Of a stretch of DNA of 64,000 nt, positions 43,108-52,133 are shown one piece after another. Under the pieces are notes generated by a model, which had not been told where the DNA came from, ran no database searches, and saw only the letters and a program-made list of their open reading frames with translations. This DNA comes from Bacillus sp. FJAT-52991 (GTDB taxonomy: Bacteria; Bacillota; Bacilli; Bacillales; Domibacillaceae), in NCBI RefSeq assembly GCF_037201805.1, contig NZ_CP147404.1, positions 720,501-784,500 of the forward strand. Reading direction: 5' to 3'. Made by a program: the position numbers and the translations under genes. Each line of letters begins with the position of its first letter. The first letter of the stretch is position 1.

Positions 43108-44190
43108 ATGAATATGCAACTTTGGAACGATGCGAGGTTTTTCATTGAACAATGTTACCAAGAATTAAATAAGTCGGAAGTTGAACGAACAAAGCGTTTG
43201 CAAGAGATTAAAAAGGAAATCGAAACGACCGGAAGTTATGCTCACACATATGAAGAGTTAGTACATGGTGCGCGAATGGCTTGGCGCAATAGTAATCGTT
43301 GCATTGGTCGCTTGTTTTGGCAAACGCTTCATGTGTTTGATGAAAGGGAGGCACGTACAGAAGAGGACGTATTCCAAGCACTTGAGAAGCATGTTGAGTA
43401 TGCTACAAATGACGGCAAAATTCGCCCTGTTATTACTATATTTCCACCATCTGTGCCAAATCGAGAAGATGTGCGGATTTGGAATCATCAATTAATGCGT
43501 TATGCCGGCTATGAAACAGAGGCAGGGAGCATTGGTGATCCTTCGTCAGTGGACTTTACGAGGCAATGTGAAAAACTAGGATGGCAGGGAAAAGGCACGA
43601 ATTTTGATTTGCTGCCATGGGTGGTACAAATTGGCAGTAAGTCTCCCGAGTGGAAGGAAACACCAAAGGCGTTGATGAAGGAAGTTGAACTTGTTCATCC
43701 GGAATTCCCGTGGTTTCGTGAGCTTGGTCTGAAATGGTATGCAGTACCGATCATTTCTGATATGAAGTTGGAAATTGGTGGTTTAGAATACAAGTCTGCT
43801 CCATTTAATGGCTGGTATATGGGAACAGAAATTGGTGCGCGTAATTTAGCAGATGAGTTTCGATATAATTTGCTTCCGGTCATTGCTGAACGAATGGAGT
43901 TAAATACAAGCAAGGCATCGGCACTTTGGAAGGATCGAGCGCTTATTGAATTAAATGTGGCTGTGTTGCATTCTTTTAAAGAAGCGGGTGTCAGTATTGT
44001 CGATCATCATACAGCGGCTCAGCAGTTTAAAGTTTTCGAACAAAATGAGGAGCAAGCAGGACGAGCATTAACGGGAGATTGGACATGGTTAATTCCACCG
44101 ATTTCGCCAGCTGCGACTCATATTTTTCACCAGGAATATCATGATACCATTCAAACACCGAATTACTTTTATCAAGACAAACCGTATTAA
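43108..44190 (+). CDS. nos: Bacterial nitric oxide synthase, oxygenase
   Basis: Oxidises L-arginine to citrulline and NO using external reductases. The 360 residues are the oxygenase domain only, without a fused reductase, as in other bacilli. Heme thiolate Cys65 lies in [14 protein letters not shown], and the arginine-binding Glu241 in [18 protein letters not shown]. Pterin contacts [17 protein letters not shown] close the protein. NO detoxification genes (nsrR, hmp) are 8 kb downstream. Confidence 0.93.
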   Translation: MNMQLWNDARFFIEQCYQELNKSEVERTKRLQEIKKEIETTGSYAHTYEELVHGARMAWRNSNRCIGRLFWQTLHVFDEREARTEEDVFQALEKHVEYATNDGKIRPVITIFPPSVPNREDVRIWNHQLMRYAGYETEAGSIGDPSSVDFTRQCEKLGWQGKGTNFDLLPWVVQIGSKSPEWKETPKALMKEVELVHPEFPWFRELGLKWYAVPIISDMKLEIGGLEYKSAPFNGWYMGTEIGARNLADEFRYNLLPVIAERMELNTSKASALWKDRALIELNVAVLHSFKEAGVSIVDHHTAAQQFKVFEQNEEQAGRALTGDWTWLIPPISPAATHIFHQEYHDTIQTPNYFYQDKPY

Positions 44191-44198
44191 TTTACAGG

Positions 44199-44228
44199 GA
44201 GGCTAACCATCATGGAAGGCCTCTTTTT
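44199..44228 (+). terminator. Intrinsic terminator after nos
   Basis: GAGGC / GCCTC stem with a 15-nt loop, then five T. Short stem. Confidence 0.55.
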
Positions 44229-44369
44229 AGTGAATGTCATGATAAAAAATAGAAGGATGGAAGAGTAAATAAGGTGATGTCTTTACATGGGGATGTACGT
44301 TTAATGAGAGAGAAACTCGGGTGACAAGGGATGAACAAGGTCGATGGAGTGTGCAAGAGAGAGGATCTC

Positions 44370-44411
44370 AAAAGAAAAGAGATCTGATCCCGAGCAATTT
44401 TCGGAGTCAGA
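44370..44411 (-). terminator. Probable terminator of mreBH
   Basis: On the minus strand TCTGACTCCGA / TCGGGATCAGA pair with one mismatch and one wobble, then TCTCTTTTCTTTT. Confidence 0.6.
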
Positions 44412-44441
44412 CCTCTAGTGAGACAGTCTCTAGATTTCTCA

Positions 44442-45452
44442 TTAGCTTTTCGCTTTTTGTAGAGCTTTCAACACATGTAAAGAGCGACCGGTCCCAATAG
44501 CCACCGATTCTAACGGATTAGGTGCGAGGTGAACAGGGATGATAATTTCTCTGCTAATCCATTCCTGCATTCCTTTTATTAAGGCGCCGCCTCCACTTAA
44601 GACCACACCTCTGTCAACAATATCTCCACTAAGCTCTGGTGGACAGGTTTCTAATGTCGTCCGAATGGTTTCTAAAATGGTAAGCAATGCCTCTTTTATC
44701 GCCTTTTGGATTTCATACGAACTCACTTCGATGGTTTTTGGCAATCCCGTCAAAAGATCACGACCGCGAACAGCCATCTTTTGTTCCTCATGCTCAATCA
44801 AGGCATAGCCAATCTCCATTTTAATATTTTCAGCAGTCCGTTCACCAATGAGTAAGTTGTAAGTTTTTTTGATGTATAGGACAATATCTTCATCAAGTTT
44901 ATCACCTGCAAGGCGGATGGAATTACAAGTCACAATTCCTCCATAAGAAATGATGGCGACTTCTGTCGTACCGCCACCAATATCTACAATTAAATTAGCA
45001 ATGGGTTCTTCTACTGGCAAGTCGGCTCCAATAGCAGCAGCGACAGGCTCTTCAATTAAATGCACTTCCTTGGCCCCACTACTTTTAATGGCATCTTCAA
45101 TCGCTCTTTTTTCAACAGAAGTGGCTCCTGAAGGTACACAAACGACAACAGTCGGTTTTCGCAAATTTAACCCCAACTCTTTACCCGCTTTTCGCATCAA
45201 ACCTTTCAGCATCTCTGATGTGATATCAAAGTCGGCAATGACGCCATCCTTCATTGGGCGAGTAGCAACAATGCGACCAGGTGTTTTCCCAATCATCTCC
45301 TTTGCATCAGAGCCAACCGCTAACACCTTTCTTGTCTGTTGATCAATGGCAACAACAGATGGTTCATTAACAATAATCCCTTTATCTTTACTATAAACCA
45401 ATAAATTGGCGGTTCCTAAATCAATCCCAAGTTCTGCTTGTCCAAACATCAT
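44442..45452 (-). CDS. mreBH: Rod-shape protein MreBH
   Basis: Actin-like filament protein guiding lateral wall synthesis, in B. subtilis through autolysin LytE. About 336 residues. Actin-fold motifs: [17 protein letters not shown] phosphate 1 loop (here [18 protein letters not shown]), phosphate 2 [11 protein letters not shown] and adenosine loop [22 protein letters not shown] is an MreB hallmark. Identity to MreBH rather than MreB or Mbl is by overall similarity. The start is uncertain: ATG pair at 45452/45449 matches the MreBH N-terminus, but no ribosome site precedes it, and a TTG at 45467 is the other option. A TnpB relic sits directly upstream and may have replaced the original 5' region. 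Confidence 0.88.
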   Translation of the reverse strand: MMFGQAELGIDLGTANLLVYSKDKGIIVNEPSVVAIDQQTRKVLAVGSDAKEMIGKTPGRIVATRPMKDGVIADFDITSEMLKGLMRKAGKELGLNLRKPTVVVCVPSGATSVEKRAIEDAIKSSGAKEVHLIEEPVAAAIGADLPVEEPIANLIVDIGGGTTEVAIISYGGIVTCNSIRLAGDKLDEDIVLYIKKTYNLLIGERTAENIKMEIGYALIEHEEQKMAVRGRDLLTGLPKTIEVSSYEIQKAIKEALLTILETIRTTLETCPPELSGDIVDRGVVLSGGGALIKGMQEWISREIIIPVHLAPNPLESVAIGTGRSLHVLKALQKAKS

Positions 45453-45479
45453 ACATACCGTTGCCAAAACCTTATAAAA

Positions 45480-45613
45480 ATCTATAAAGCCTTGTTTACT
45501 TCTTGCTTCAAACGTGCCTGCTTTTGCGGATGTTGCTTGCTACTCACATTTGATAGGACACTCCACAAGCGTAAATTCGGGCACAAGGAACCCTACACAT
45601 GGGCCACGTCTTG
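45480..45613 (-). other. Right-end/omega-RNA-like region of the TnpB relic
   Basis: The ~130 bases after the tnpB stop, up to mreBH. TnpB guide RNAs (omegaRNA) overlap this part of IS200/IS605 elements, and the sequence GAGTGTCCTATCAAATGTGAGTAGC looks like the tail seen after many Bacillus tnpB genes. This is placement by analogy; the fold has not been computed. Confidence 0.3.
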
Positions 45614-46547
45614 TTAGTGACCGATGGCTAATTTTCCATAGTTAGCTAAATTCACTGCCGCGTTTAAGTCTCGATCCATTTCGTTTCCGCACTCATATTT
45701 GTAAGTGCGATCAGAAAATTTTAAATCTTTCTTGATCTTCCCACAAGAGGAACAGGTCTTAGAAGAGGGATAAAAACGATCCGCCTGTATGAACTCAATC
45801 CCGTATTTCTCGCATTTGTACTTCATTTGTCGGATAAACTCATACAGCTTTTGATTGGCTACTGCTTTCGCTAAGTGACGATTTTTCATCATTCCTTTAA
45901 TGTTTAAATCCTCCATCAAAACCTTACATGGCTTGGTTTTGATGGAGATGATTCATGCGAGTATTCGTTAATCGTCTGTGCAGGCGTTGAATGTGCTTTT
46001 CGATTTTTATAATGTTGCTCGTTTTGACAAACGATTTCCCCTCCTTATTCCTTTCATATTTGCGAGAAACTTTGCGTTGCAACCGGCGTAAACGCTTCTC
46101 GGTCTTACGTACAGCTTGTGTTTTGTTCATATTTTTAAACACTTGTCCGTCTGAACAAACGGCTAAGTCTTTGGTTCCTAAATCAATGCCGATGACCGTA
46201 TCGGTTAACTCTTGTTTAGGCTGTTCTTGTTCGATCCCGACAGCTAAATACCAATACTTTTTATCAAAAGTGATTCGGGGATTGGTATATTTCACACCGA
46301 TGGGAAGAGGTTTTGCTGTCTGAACCCAGCCTGCTTTTTCAAGCCTTACATAGCTACCTTCTACTTTTAACTTCACGTTATCGTTATAAAAGCTAGGACG
46401 AGATTTCTTTCGAGACTTAAATTTCGGGAACTTGCTTTGATCTTTGAAGAATTTCTTATAAGCGTCACAGGCGTCCTTTACCGCTTGTTTAGCCACATTG
46501 TTGGAAACGTCGTTGAGCCACTTGAAATTCTGTAGATATTTATAAAT
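45614..46547 (-). pseudogene. tnpB: tnpB (IS200/IS605 OrfB) relic
   Basis: RNA-guided nuclease of an IS605-type element, broken three ways. (1) The N-terminal ~60 residues are missing: the frame opens at about 46547 with YKYLQNFKWLNDVSNNVAK, just after a stop. (2) Around 45935-45950 a small deletion shifts the frame: HLHQNQAM then stop, while the other frame gives KTKPCKVLMEDLN. (3) The second zinc knuckle reads YKYECG where KCECG is usual. The RuvC acids are still visible (GIDLGTKDLAV, MEDLNIKGM, DRDLNAAVNL), as is the first knuckle CSSCG. No tnpA is present. It abuts mreBH. Confidence 0.88.
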
Positions 46548-46841
46548 TCACGTCAACTTTTATTGTCCTCTAATATCAACTCCTCTAAGTATAGAGTCGG
46601 TTCAAGATTACTGTATAGGGGACAATATATGGAAAAATCTATATTACAAATTCATGAGAATTATAACAGTTCTTCGCTTTAGTCAGGTCAAAGGTCTAAG
46701 CTATTATGGATATAAATACCATGATTACTGTTATCGAAAATTAATATTTGTAACCGAATATTGTCGTATTTGCCGTTTGAAGTGTTGTGTTTATTTTATA
46801 ACAAGAGGATAAGTTCTTAGGGAAAAAGTGTGGCTTTCATT
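46548..46841. other. Intergenic region with inverted repeat
   Basis: About 295 bases, A/T-rich, no supported gene. ATTGTCCTCTA at 46562-46572 and TATAGGGGACAAT at 46614-46626 form a near-perfect inverted repeat enclosing a smaller CTCTAAGTATAGAG dyad. It lies next to the truncated 5' end of the tnpB relic and could be the remains of an IS end or an operator. Confidence 0.45.
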
Positions 46842-46882
46842 CAAAAAACAACCGCTTGAAAGGTGATCTTTCAGGCGGTTGT
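46842..46882 (-). terminator. Intrinsic terminator of the acyl-CoA thioesterase gene
   Basis: CAACCGCTTGAAAG / CTTTCAGGCGGTTG stem; the minus-strand side ends in TTTTTT. Confidence 0.85.
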
Positions 46883-46895
46883 TAGAACAAATAGC

Positions 46896-47405
46896 TTATT
46901 CTTCTGAGTTAGCGAAGAAGTCGGCTAGTTCTTTGCTATATTTTTTACGGGCTTTCCGATGCCCAGCACGGTTCACAGCTGTCTCATTTAACCATTTTTC
47001 CTCTTTTGATTCCGGTACTACTTCAGGAACTGTGACAGGTTTTCCGTTTTCGTCTAATGCAACGAATGTTAGGAAGGAGAGAGCAGCAACTGATGATTCT
47101 CCTGTTAATAAGTTTTCTGATAAAACCTTTACAAATACTTCCATACTTGTGGTCCCTGTGTAAGAAACCATCGCTTCTAGTGTGACAGCATCACCGACAC
47201 GAATTGGCTTCAAAAAGTCTACGGAATCGGTAGAAGCAGTTACAACAGGCTTTCTCGCTAGTTTCGTCGCTGTGATTGAAGCGATATCATCAATATAGGC
47301 CATTAATTTTCCACCGAATAGCGTACCATGATGGTTTGTATCGGGTGGGAGCACGTAGCTTGTTTTTATAGATAATGTGTCTTTCATTAATCTTTTTTCC
47401 CTCAT
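46896..47405 (-). CDS. Acyl-CoA thioesterase (YkhA family)
   Basis: Hotdog acyl-CoA hydrolase, 169 residues from the ATG at 47405 (GAGGTG 6 bases upstream; a GTG at 47414 falls in that signal). The active loop PPDTNHHGTLFGGKLMAYIDDIAS carries the Asn/His and Asp residues of the ACOT7/YciA/YkhA group, followed by DSVDFLKPIRVGDAVTLEA. The charged C-terminal tail (RAGHRKARKKYSKELADFF) is typical of YkhA. Likely a general cytoplasmic thioesterase. Confidence 0.85.
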   Translation of the reverse strand: MREKRLMKDTLSIKTSYVLPPDTNHHGTLFGGKLMAYIDDIASITATKLARKPVVTASTDSVDFLKPIRVGDAVTLEAMVSYTGTTSMEVFVKVLSENLLTGESSVAALSFLTFVALDENGKPVTVPEVVPESKEEKWLNETAVNRAGHRKARKKYSKELADFFANSEE

Positions 47406-47523
47406 TGTTGTCACCTCTTCAATTGTGTCTACGGATTAGTATACATGAAATGAGCAAAAATCTATCACTTTCAGAAAAAGTGAAAGAATTCAGAATTTAA
47501 GGTTGTATTTTAATTCTTTTTAA

Positions 47524-47537
47524 TGTATAAATATTAA
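47524..47537 (+). promoter_or_regulatory. Candidate ArgR/AhrC box upstream of argF
   Basis: TGTATAAATATTAA matches the ARG-box pattern TGAATAWWWWTTCA at 12 of 14 positions and lies 57 bases before the argF start. Single weak site. Confidence 0.35.
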
Positions 47538-47593
47538 TAAGCTCAAATACAGGAACGACGTGGATAACGTTTAAATAGAAAGGTGAGAGAAGA

Positions 47594-48544
47594 ATGGGGA
47601 CTCAAACAATGAAGACAGATAATATGCATGGACTAGACTTTTTAAAGTTAATCGATTTTTCTTCGGAAGAGATAGCAGCACTTATTGAATTAGCAGATGA
47701 TATGAAAAAAAATAAAGAAAAATACCTTGATAGCTTAAAGGGACAAATTCTTGGGATGATTTTTGAAAAGCATTCGACTCGTACGCGTGTTTCTTTCGAA
47801 GCGGCGATGCTTCAACTTGGCGGGCATGCGATGTTTTTAAGTTCTAATGATCTTCAAGTGGGACGCGGCGAAACGATTGAAGATACAGGAAAAGTATTAT
47901 CCGGTTATTTAGATGGAATTATGATTCGTACCCATAGCCATTCAAGAATTGAAGCATTGGCTGAGGCGGCGAGTATTCCCGTCATTAATGGCTTAACGGA
48001 TTTATATCATCCTTGCCAGGCGTTGGCCGATTTATTAACTGTTTATGAATTAAAAGGTAGCTTTAAAGGAAATAAAATGGTGTATATAGGAGATGGAAAT
48101 AACGTTGCTCATTCGCTTATGATTGCTTCGGTGATGGTGGGAATGGATTTCGCGTTAACGGCACCAGTAGGTTATGAAGCCGCTCCTCAAGTAGTAGAAA
48201 TAGCACAAAAAATTAGCGAGCAAACAGGGGCGAAATTGACATTTACGGAAGATCCGTTAGAAGCGGTGAAAGGGGCCGACTTCATTTACACGGATGTATG
48301 GACGAGTATGGGACAGGAGGAGGAAGCGAAGGAGCGCTTACAAGTGTTTGCTCCTTATCAAGTGAACGACCAACTAATGGCAGTTGCGAATCCAGATTGT
48401 AAATTTATGCATTGCCTTCCTGCTCATCGCGGAGAAGAAGTATCAGCAAGTGTGATGGATGGAGAGAAGTCCGTTGTGTTCCAGCAAGCGGAGAATCGGA
48501 TGCACGCACAAAAAGCGGTACTTTATAGCTTAATGAAAAAATAA
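47594..48544 (+). CDS. argF: Ornithine carbamoyltransferase
   Basis: Converts ornithine and carbamoyl phosphate to citrulline. 316 residues. Carbamoyl-phosphate loop EKHSTRTRVSFE, HSHSRIEALAEAA, HPCQALADLLT, ornithine-binding DGNNVAHSLMIASVMVGMDF and MHCLPAHRGEEV with the catalytic Cys. AGGTGAGAG precedes the ATG. It stands alone, away from argCJBD; a biosynthetic (argF) rather than catabolic (arcB) role is assumed because no arcA or arcC is near. Confidence 0.9.
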   Translation: MGTQTMKTDNMHGLDFLKLIDFSSEEIAALIELADDMKKNKEKYLDSLKGQILGMIFEKHSTRTRVSFEAAMLQLGGHAMFLSSNDLQVGRGETIEDTGKVLSGYLDGIMIRTHSHSRIEALAEAASIPVINGLTDLYHPCQALADLLTVYELKGSFKGNKMVYIGDGNNVAHSLMIASVMVGMDFALTAPVGYEAAPQVVEIAQKISEQTGAKLTFTEDPLEAVKGADFIYTDVWTSMGQEEEAKERLQVFAPYQVNDQLMAVANPDCKFMHCLPAHRGEEVSASVMDGEKSVVFQQAENRMHAQKAVLYSLMKK

Positions 48545-48552
48545 TAGCCAAT

Positions 48553-48581
48553 GGCCGGGCAGTCACATGTCCGGTCTTTTT
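48553..48581 (+). terminator. Intrinsic terminator after argF
   Basis: GGCCGGGCA / TGTCCGGTC stem and a T tract. Confidence 0.75.
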
Positions 48582-48607
48582 CGTTTTGGTGGTACAATAG
48601 AAAATAA

Positions 48608-48761
48608 AGTGAAACTTCAATCATTGGGGGTTTTCTTCATCCCCCAATGATTGTTAGTTGAACGGATCGGGCATTTACGGGCTGTTGATCTCCCACCTAC
48701 ATGTCTGCGCTTCTTCTGCCATGTTGAGGTGGGGCCTTACAGCCCGTTAATGCGGGATAAA
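48608..48761. mobile_element. Palindromic MITE-like element, long copy
   Basis: Runs from GTGAAACTTCAATCA to GTTAATGCGGGATAAAA. Contains CAATCATTGGGGG / CCCCCAATGATTG (13-bp perfect stem, 48618-48653) and a second long stem GCATTTACGGGCTGT...CTCCCACCT / AGGTGGGG...ACAGCCCGTTAATGC (about 48669-48754). No gene. A shorter inverted copy with the same two ends lies at 63672-63724, so it is a mobile or at least dispersed repeat; resemblance to IS200/IS605 end structures is a guess. Confidence 0.65.
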
Positions 48762-48789
48762 ATTAGTGAGCACTGTAAGAGGTGAAGAC

Positions 48790-49695
48790 ATGGAACTTCG
48801 TCAAATCAAATATTTTATGGAAGTGGCGAAAGAAGAGCATGTAACAGAAGCGGCTTATCGGCTGCATGTTGCTCAGTCAGCCGTCAGCCGGCAAATTGCC
48901 AAGCTAGAGGATGAACTTGGTGTCGATTTGTTTTTACGTGAGGGCCGAAATGTCAAACTAACCTATGCTGGGAAAATATTTTTACAGCATATCGAATCGG
49001 CGATGAATGAGATCGATAAAGCAGTGGCCGCAGTCAATGATTATTTAAATCCTGCAACAGGAAAAATCCGTCTCGGTTTTCCGAATTCGTTAGCGACAAA
49101 GACATTACCGCGAGTGATTTCTGCTTTTCGAAAGCAATATTCAGATATCGGCTTTGACTTTCATCAAGGTTCCAACAAAGAATTAAGAGATCTAGTCCAA
49201 GAAGGCGAGATCGATATTGCCTTCGTATCACCAGTGCCAGAAAAAGCAGCCGACATCGATACACATGTGTTTTTTTCGGAACGAATGCGAGTGCTTCTAC
49301 CAAGCCAACATCCATTAGCTAAACAGGAAACAGTCAATTTAAGAGAGCTGAAAGATGATCAATTTGTTCTTTTTCGCACCGGGTATGATATGAGAAAGCT
49401 CGTCCTTGAAGCGTGCCAACAAGTCAATTTTGAACCGCACGTCGGCTTTGAAAGTGAAGATATTTATACGATTAAAGGGCTTGTCGAAGCGGGCCTCGGT
49501 GTGACATTGTTGCCGGAAACATTGCTTGTAGACCAAACACCACATGGGACTGTGAGCCTGCCCATTAGTATACCAATGATTGCTCGAACTGTTGGCGTCA
49601 TCATCACAACAGTAAGAGAGCTGCCGCCATCAGAAAAAATGTTTTATCACTTTTTGATCGACTACTACAAGCGATTGAATCAATTTAGTTTGTAG
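48790..49695 (+). CDS. LysR-family regulator, GltC-like
   Basis: 301 residues from the ATG at 48790 after AAGAGGTGAAG. N-terminal HTH MELRQIKYFMEVAKEEHVTEAA and LHVAQSAVSRQIAKLEDELGV, then the effector domain (about 90-295). Similarity to B. subtilis GltC runs along the whole chain (FPNSLATKTLPRVISAFRKQY, GLVEAGLGVTLLPE, ARTVGVI near the end). GltC controls gltAB in response to 2-oxoglutarate and glutamate; no gltAB is near, so the target here is open. The MITE-like element ends 28 bases upstream of its start. Confidence 0.82.
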   Translation: MELRQIKYFMEVAKEEHVTEAAYRLHVAQSAVSRQIAKLEDELGVDLFLREGRNVKLTYAGKIFLQHIESAMNEIDKAVAAVNDYLNPATGKIRLGFPNSLATKTLPRVISAFRKQYSDIGFDFHQGSNKELRDLVQEGEIDIAFVSPVPEKAADIDTHVFFSERMRVLLPSQHPLAKQETVNLRELKDDQFVLFRTGYDMRKLVLEACQQVNFEPHVGFESEDIYTIKGLVEAGLGVTLLPETLLVDQTPHGTVSLPISIPMIARTVGVIITTVRELPPSEKMFYHFLIDYYKRLNQFSL

Positions 49696-49736
49696 TGTGA
49701 TGGGGGGCGGGAAGGCTGAACACCTTATCGTTCAAG

Positions 49737-49777
49737 AAAAGAAGCTGTCTCGCTTGCTTATGAGACAGCTTCTTTCT
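49737..49777. terminator. Bidirectional terminator between lysR and ampS
   Basis: AAGAAGCTGTCTC / GAGACAGCTTCTT 13-bp stem, A-rich left and T-rich right flank. Confidence 0.85.
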
Positions 49778-49780
49778 ATG

Positions 49781-51019
49781 TTAAATTCCTTCCGCCCAGT
49801 TGCCGTTGCGGAAAATTGCTTCTTTTTGTCCATCAGCTGTGATACCGTCGATGTTCATTTGTTCCGAACCAATCATAAAGTCAACGTGTGTGATACTTGT
49901 GTTTAACCCATTTTTTTCGAGTTCTTCTTGAGACATCGTTTTACCTCCTTCAATACAGAAGGCATAGGCACTGCCGATTGCTAAGTGATTAGAGGCATTT
50001 TCATCAAATAAGGTGTTGTAAAAAAGAATGTTTGACTCAGAGATTGGCGAATGGTGCGGGACAAGCGCGATTTCTCCAAGGTAATGTGAACCTTCATCCG
50101 TTTCTACGAGCTTCTTCAACACTTCTTCGCCTTCTTTTGCCGTCACTTCTGTAATGCGGCCATTTTCAAACGTGATAGTGAATTCATCGATGATGTTACC
50201 GCCATAGCTTAATGGCTTTGTGCTAGACACGCGACCATTCACACCGGTTTTGTGAGGAACAGTAAAGACCTCTTCAGTTGGCATATTGGCCATAAATTCA
50301 TCGCCTTTTTCATTGATGCTGCCAGCTCCGACCCATAAGTGACCTTCAGGCAAATCAATTGTTAAGTCAGTGCCTGAAGCTGTGTAGTGAAGCGATTTGT
50401 AGCGTTTGTTATTTAAATAATCAACCTTTGTATGCAGGGTTTGATCATGCTGTTTCCAAGCTTCAACTGGCTGATCGGCGTCCGCGCGTACCGCTTTAAA
50501 AATTGCGTCCCATAAAGCAGGAACCTGCTCTTCTTGAGGGAGATCCGGGAATACCTTTTGTGCCCAAGCTTCGGATGGAGCAGCAATGACACACCAGCTC
50601 ACTTTGTCAGACTGAATAAATTGACGGTATTTATTCAATGCTTGCCCAGTCGCTTTTTGGAAGTTTGCAATTCGTTCAGAATGGACACCTTTTAACAAGT
50701 CGGGGCTAGAAGAGATGACTGACATAAAGGCAGCCCCTTCTTCGGCTAATTCTTCAAGCATTTGTGCTCGCCATTTAGGGAACTCGGTAAAAGCTTCATC
50801 AGGAGCAAGGTCATATTTTAACCGAGTAACAGTGTCATCGCTCCATTCTACATTGACGTGCTTCGCGCCAACTTCATATGCTTTTTTCACAATTAAGCGA
50901 ACAAATTGTACGGAGTCGGTGGAGGCATTGATGACCAAAGTTTGTCCTGTTTGAATATTGACACCAACTTTAACAGCTAACTCCGCATATTTTTCTAAAG
51001 TTTGTTGGAAACTTGTCAT
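49781..51019 (-). CDS. ampS: M29-family aminopeptidase
   Basis: Metallo-aminopeptidase of the thermophilic aminopeptidase family (AmpS, PepS, aminopeptidase T). 412 residues from the ATG at 51019, 7 bases after GAGGAG. Metal and catalytic positions: EEVFTVPHKTGVNGRV, the Glu of YLGEIALVPHHSPI, FYNTLFDENASNHLAIGSAYAF and THVDFMIGSEQM. Cytoplasmic, no signal peptide. Monocistronic. Confidence 0.9.
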   Translation of the reverse strand: MTSFQQTLEKYAELAVKVGVNIQTGQTLVINASTDSVQFVRLIVKKAYEVGAKHVNVEWSDDTVTRLKYDLAPDEAFTEFPKWRAQMLEELAEEGAAFMSVISSSPDLLKGVHSERIANFQKATGQALNKYRQFIQSDKVSWCVIAAPSEAWAQKVFPDLPQEEQVPALWDAIFKAVRADADQPVEAWKQHDQTLHTKVDYLNNKRYKSLHYTASGTDLTIDLPEGHLWVGAGSINEKGDEFMANMPTEEVFTVPHKTGVNGRVSSTKPLSYGGNIIDEFTITFENGRITEVTAKEGEEVLKKLVETDEGSHYLGEIALVPHHSPISESNILFYNTLFDENASNHLAIGSAYAFCIEGGKTMSQEELEKNGLNTSITHVDFMIGSEQMNIDGITADGQKEAIFRNGNWAEGI

Positions 51020-51149
51020 ATACATTCTCCTCACAATAGCAGTTTTCATAATTGTATCAATAAACAGATCGATAGCAAATGATTATACTTATCATGTTGA
51101 TTTTCGCTATAATCATACATGAGATGAAGAATAGAAAGAGGGGAAAAGC

Positions 51150-51539
51150 GTGGCTTATCATGTATTGTTAGTTCGGTTTGCAGCTATTTTTGGTTTCATT
51201 GGTGCAGTATTAGGTTCACATATGGCAGGAGCTGGATCTTATGCTGTTCGTCCGATTCACGCCCACATTTTAGTGGTTGGGTGGTTAAGCTTATTTGCTT
51301 TTTCAGCGTTTTATCGGATGTATAAAGTACCAAAAGGATCAAAGCTGGCAGGTGCCCATGTGTGGAGTGCGATCATTGGGACAATCGGCTTGACGGTTGG
51401 AATGTGGCTTTATACGGTGAAACCTTTTGATTTGCCACAGACATTTACGATGGTCTTTTATATTGTGGGAGGCACCATCTTATTAATTAGCTTTTTATTA
51501 TTTGTGTTTGTGGCATTTAAATACAGTAAAGAAGATTAA
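51150..51539 (+). CDS. Small four-helix membrane protein, possibly heme-binding
   Basis: 129 residues with four hydrophobic segments (about 5-25, 38-58, 68-88, 100-122). Histidines cluster at the end of helix 1 and start of helix 2 (GSHMAGAGSYAVRPIHAHILVVGW), a pattern reminiscent of heme-binding helices in heme-copper oxidase or NO-reductase subunit I. It is too short to be such a subunit. The start is GTG after AGAGGGG. It lies next to nsrR and hmp, which suggests, but does not show, a link to NO or respiration. Family not recognised with certainty. Confidence 0.6.
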   Translation: MAYHVLLVRFAAIFGFIGAVLGSHMAGAGSYAVRPIHAHILVVGWLSLFAFSAFYRMYKVPKGSKLAGAHVWSAIIGTIGLTVGMWLYTVKPFDLPQTFTMVFYIVGGTILLISFLLFVFVAFKYSKED

Positions 51540-51579
51540 AAAAATCCCGGAGAGTTTATGACTCTTCGGGATTTTTTTG
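51540..51579. terminator. Bidirectional terminator before nsrR
   Basis: AATCCCG.AGAG / CTCT.CGGGATT stem with A-run left and T-run right, serving the membrane protein gene and nsrR. Confidence 0.85.
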
Positions 51580-52005
51580 GAATAAGACTTTTAGCATGTT
51601 TGGTTCATCCGCAATATCTTGTAACGTGTATTGATCAAGAACAGCAAGATAGGCTTGCAGTGCTTGGAAAAGAACGTGCTTCAATCCGCAAACAGAGGTA
51701 ATAAGGCATTGATTCGTTTCCTTATTAAAGCATTCCACTAAATGAAAATCATCTTCTGTTTGCCGCACCACTTGCCCGATGTTAATGTCCTTTGGAGACA
51801 TGGCGAGTCGGATGCCACCGCCGCGACCTCGAATGGTTTCAATCAAGCCTATCTTGCCAAGTTCATACGTTACTTTCATTAAATGATTTTTAGATATTTT
51901 GTAGGCTTCTGCTATGTCTTTAATATTAGCTAGCTCATTTTGCTCTTTAGAGGCTAAATAAATGAGTACTCGTAAAGAATAATCTGTGTAAAGCGTTAGT
52001 CTCAT
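51556..52005 (-). CDS. nsrR: Nitric-oxide-sensing repressor NsrR (Rrf2 family)
   Basis: 149 residues from the ATG at 52005 after GTGGTGA. Winged helix RLTLYTDYSLRVLIYLA, SKNHLMKVTYELGKIGLI and RGRGGGIRLA, then the cluster loop with three cysteines in VECFNKETNQCLITSVCGL, as in Fe-S NsrR. NO destroys the cluster and lifts repression. It diverges from hmp, and two NsrR-box-like dyads lie between them. Confidence 0.9.
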   Translation of the reverse strand: MRLTLYTDYSLRVLIYLASKEQNELANIKDIAEAYKISKNHLMKVTYELGKIGLIETIRGRGGGIRLAMSPKDINIGQVVRQTEDDFHLVECFNKETNQCLITSVCGLKHVLFQALQAYLAVLDQYTLQDIADEPNMLKVLFQKNPEES

Positions 52006-52085
52006 TAACAATCACCACGAATCGTTTAATATTTCCATTATATACTGCAAATCTGATCATCTCAAAGAAATGTGAACATTTCTTT

Positions 52086-52110
52086 AAAGATGTATTTAAT
52101 ATATTGCTTT
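52086..52110. promoter_or_regulatory. NsrR box 1
   Basis: AAGATGTATTTAATATATTGCTTT, close to the Bacillus NsrR dyad AAGATGYATTTNAAATACATCTT. Overlaps the hmp -35 TTGCTT (52104-52109). Confidence 0.65.
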
Positions 52111-52132
52111 TATTCTCGGCATAATATATAAA
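52104..52132 (+). promoter_or_regulatory. hmp promoter
   Basis: TTGCTT at 52104-52109 and TATAAA at 52127-52132, spacer 17 bp, framed by the two NsrR boxes. Confidence 0.6.
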
Positions 52133-52133
52133 T

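Noticed and set aside
45614..46496. Two separate intact transposase genes
   Set aside because: The two open frames are halves of one tnpB joined by a frameshift, with the N-terminus missing.
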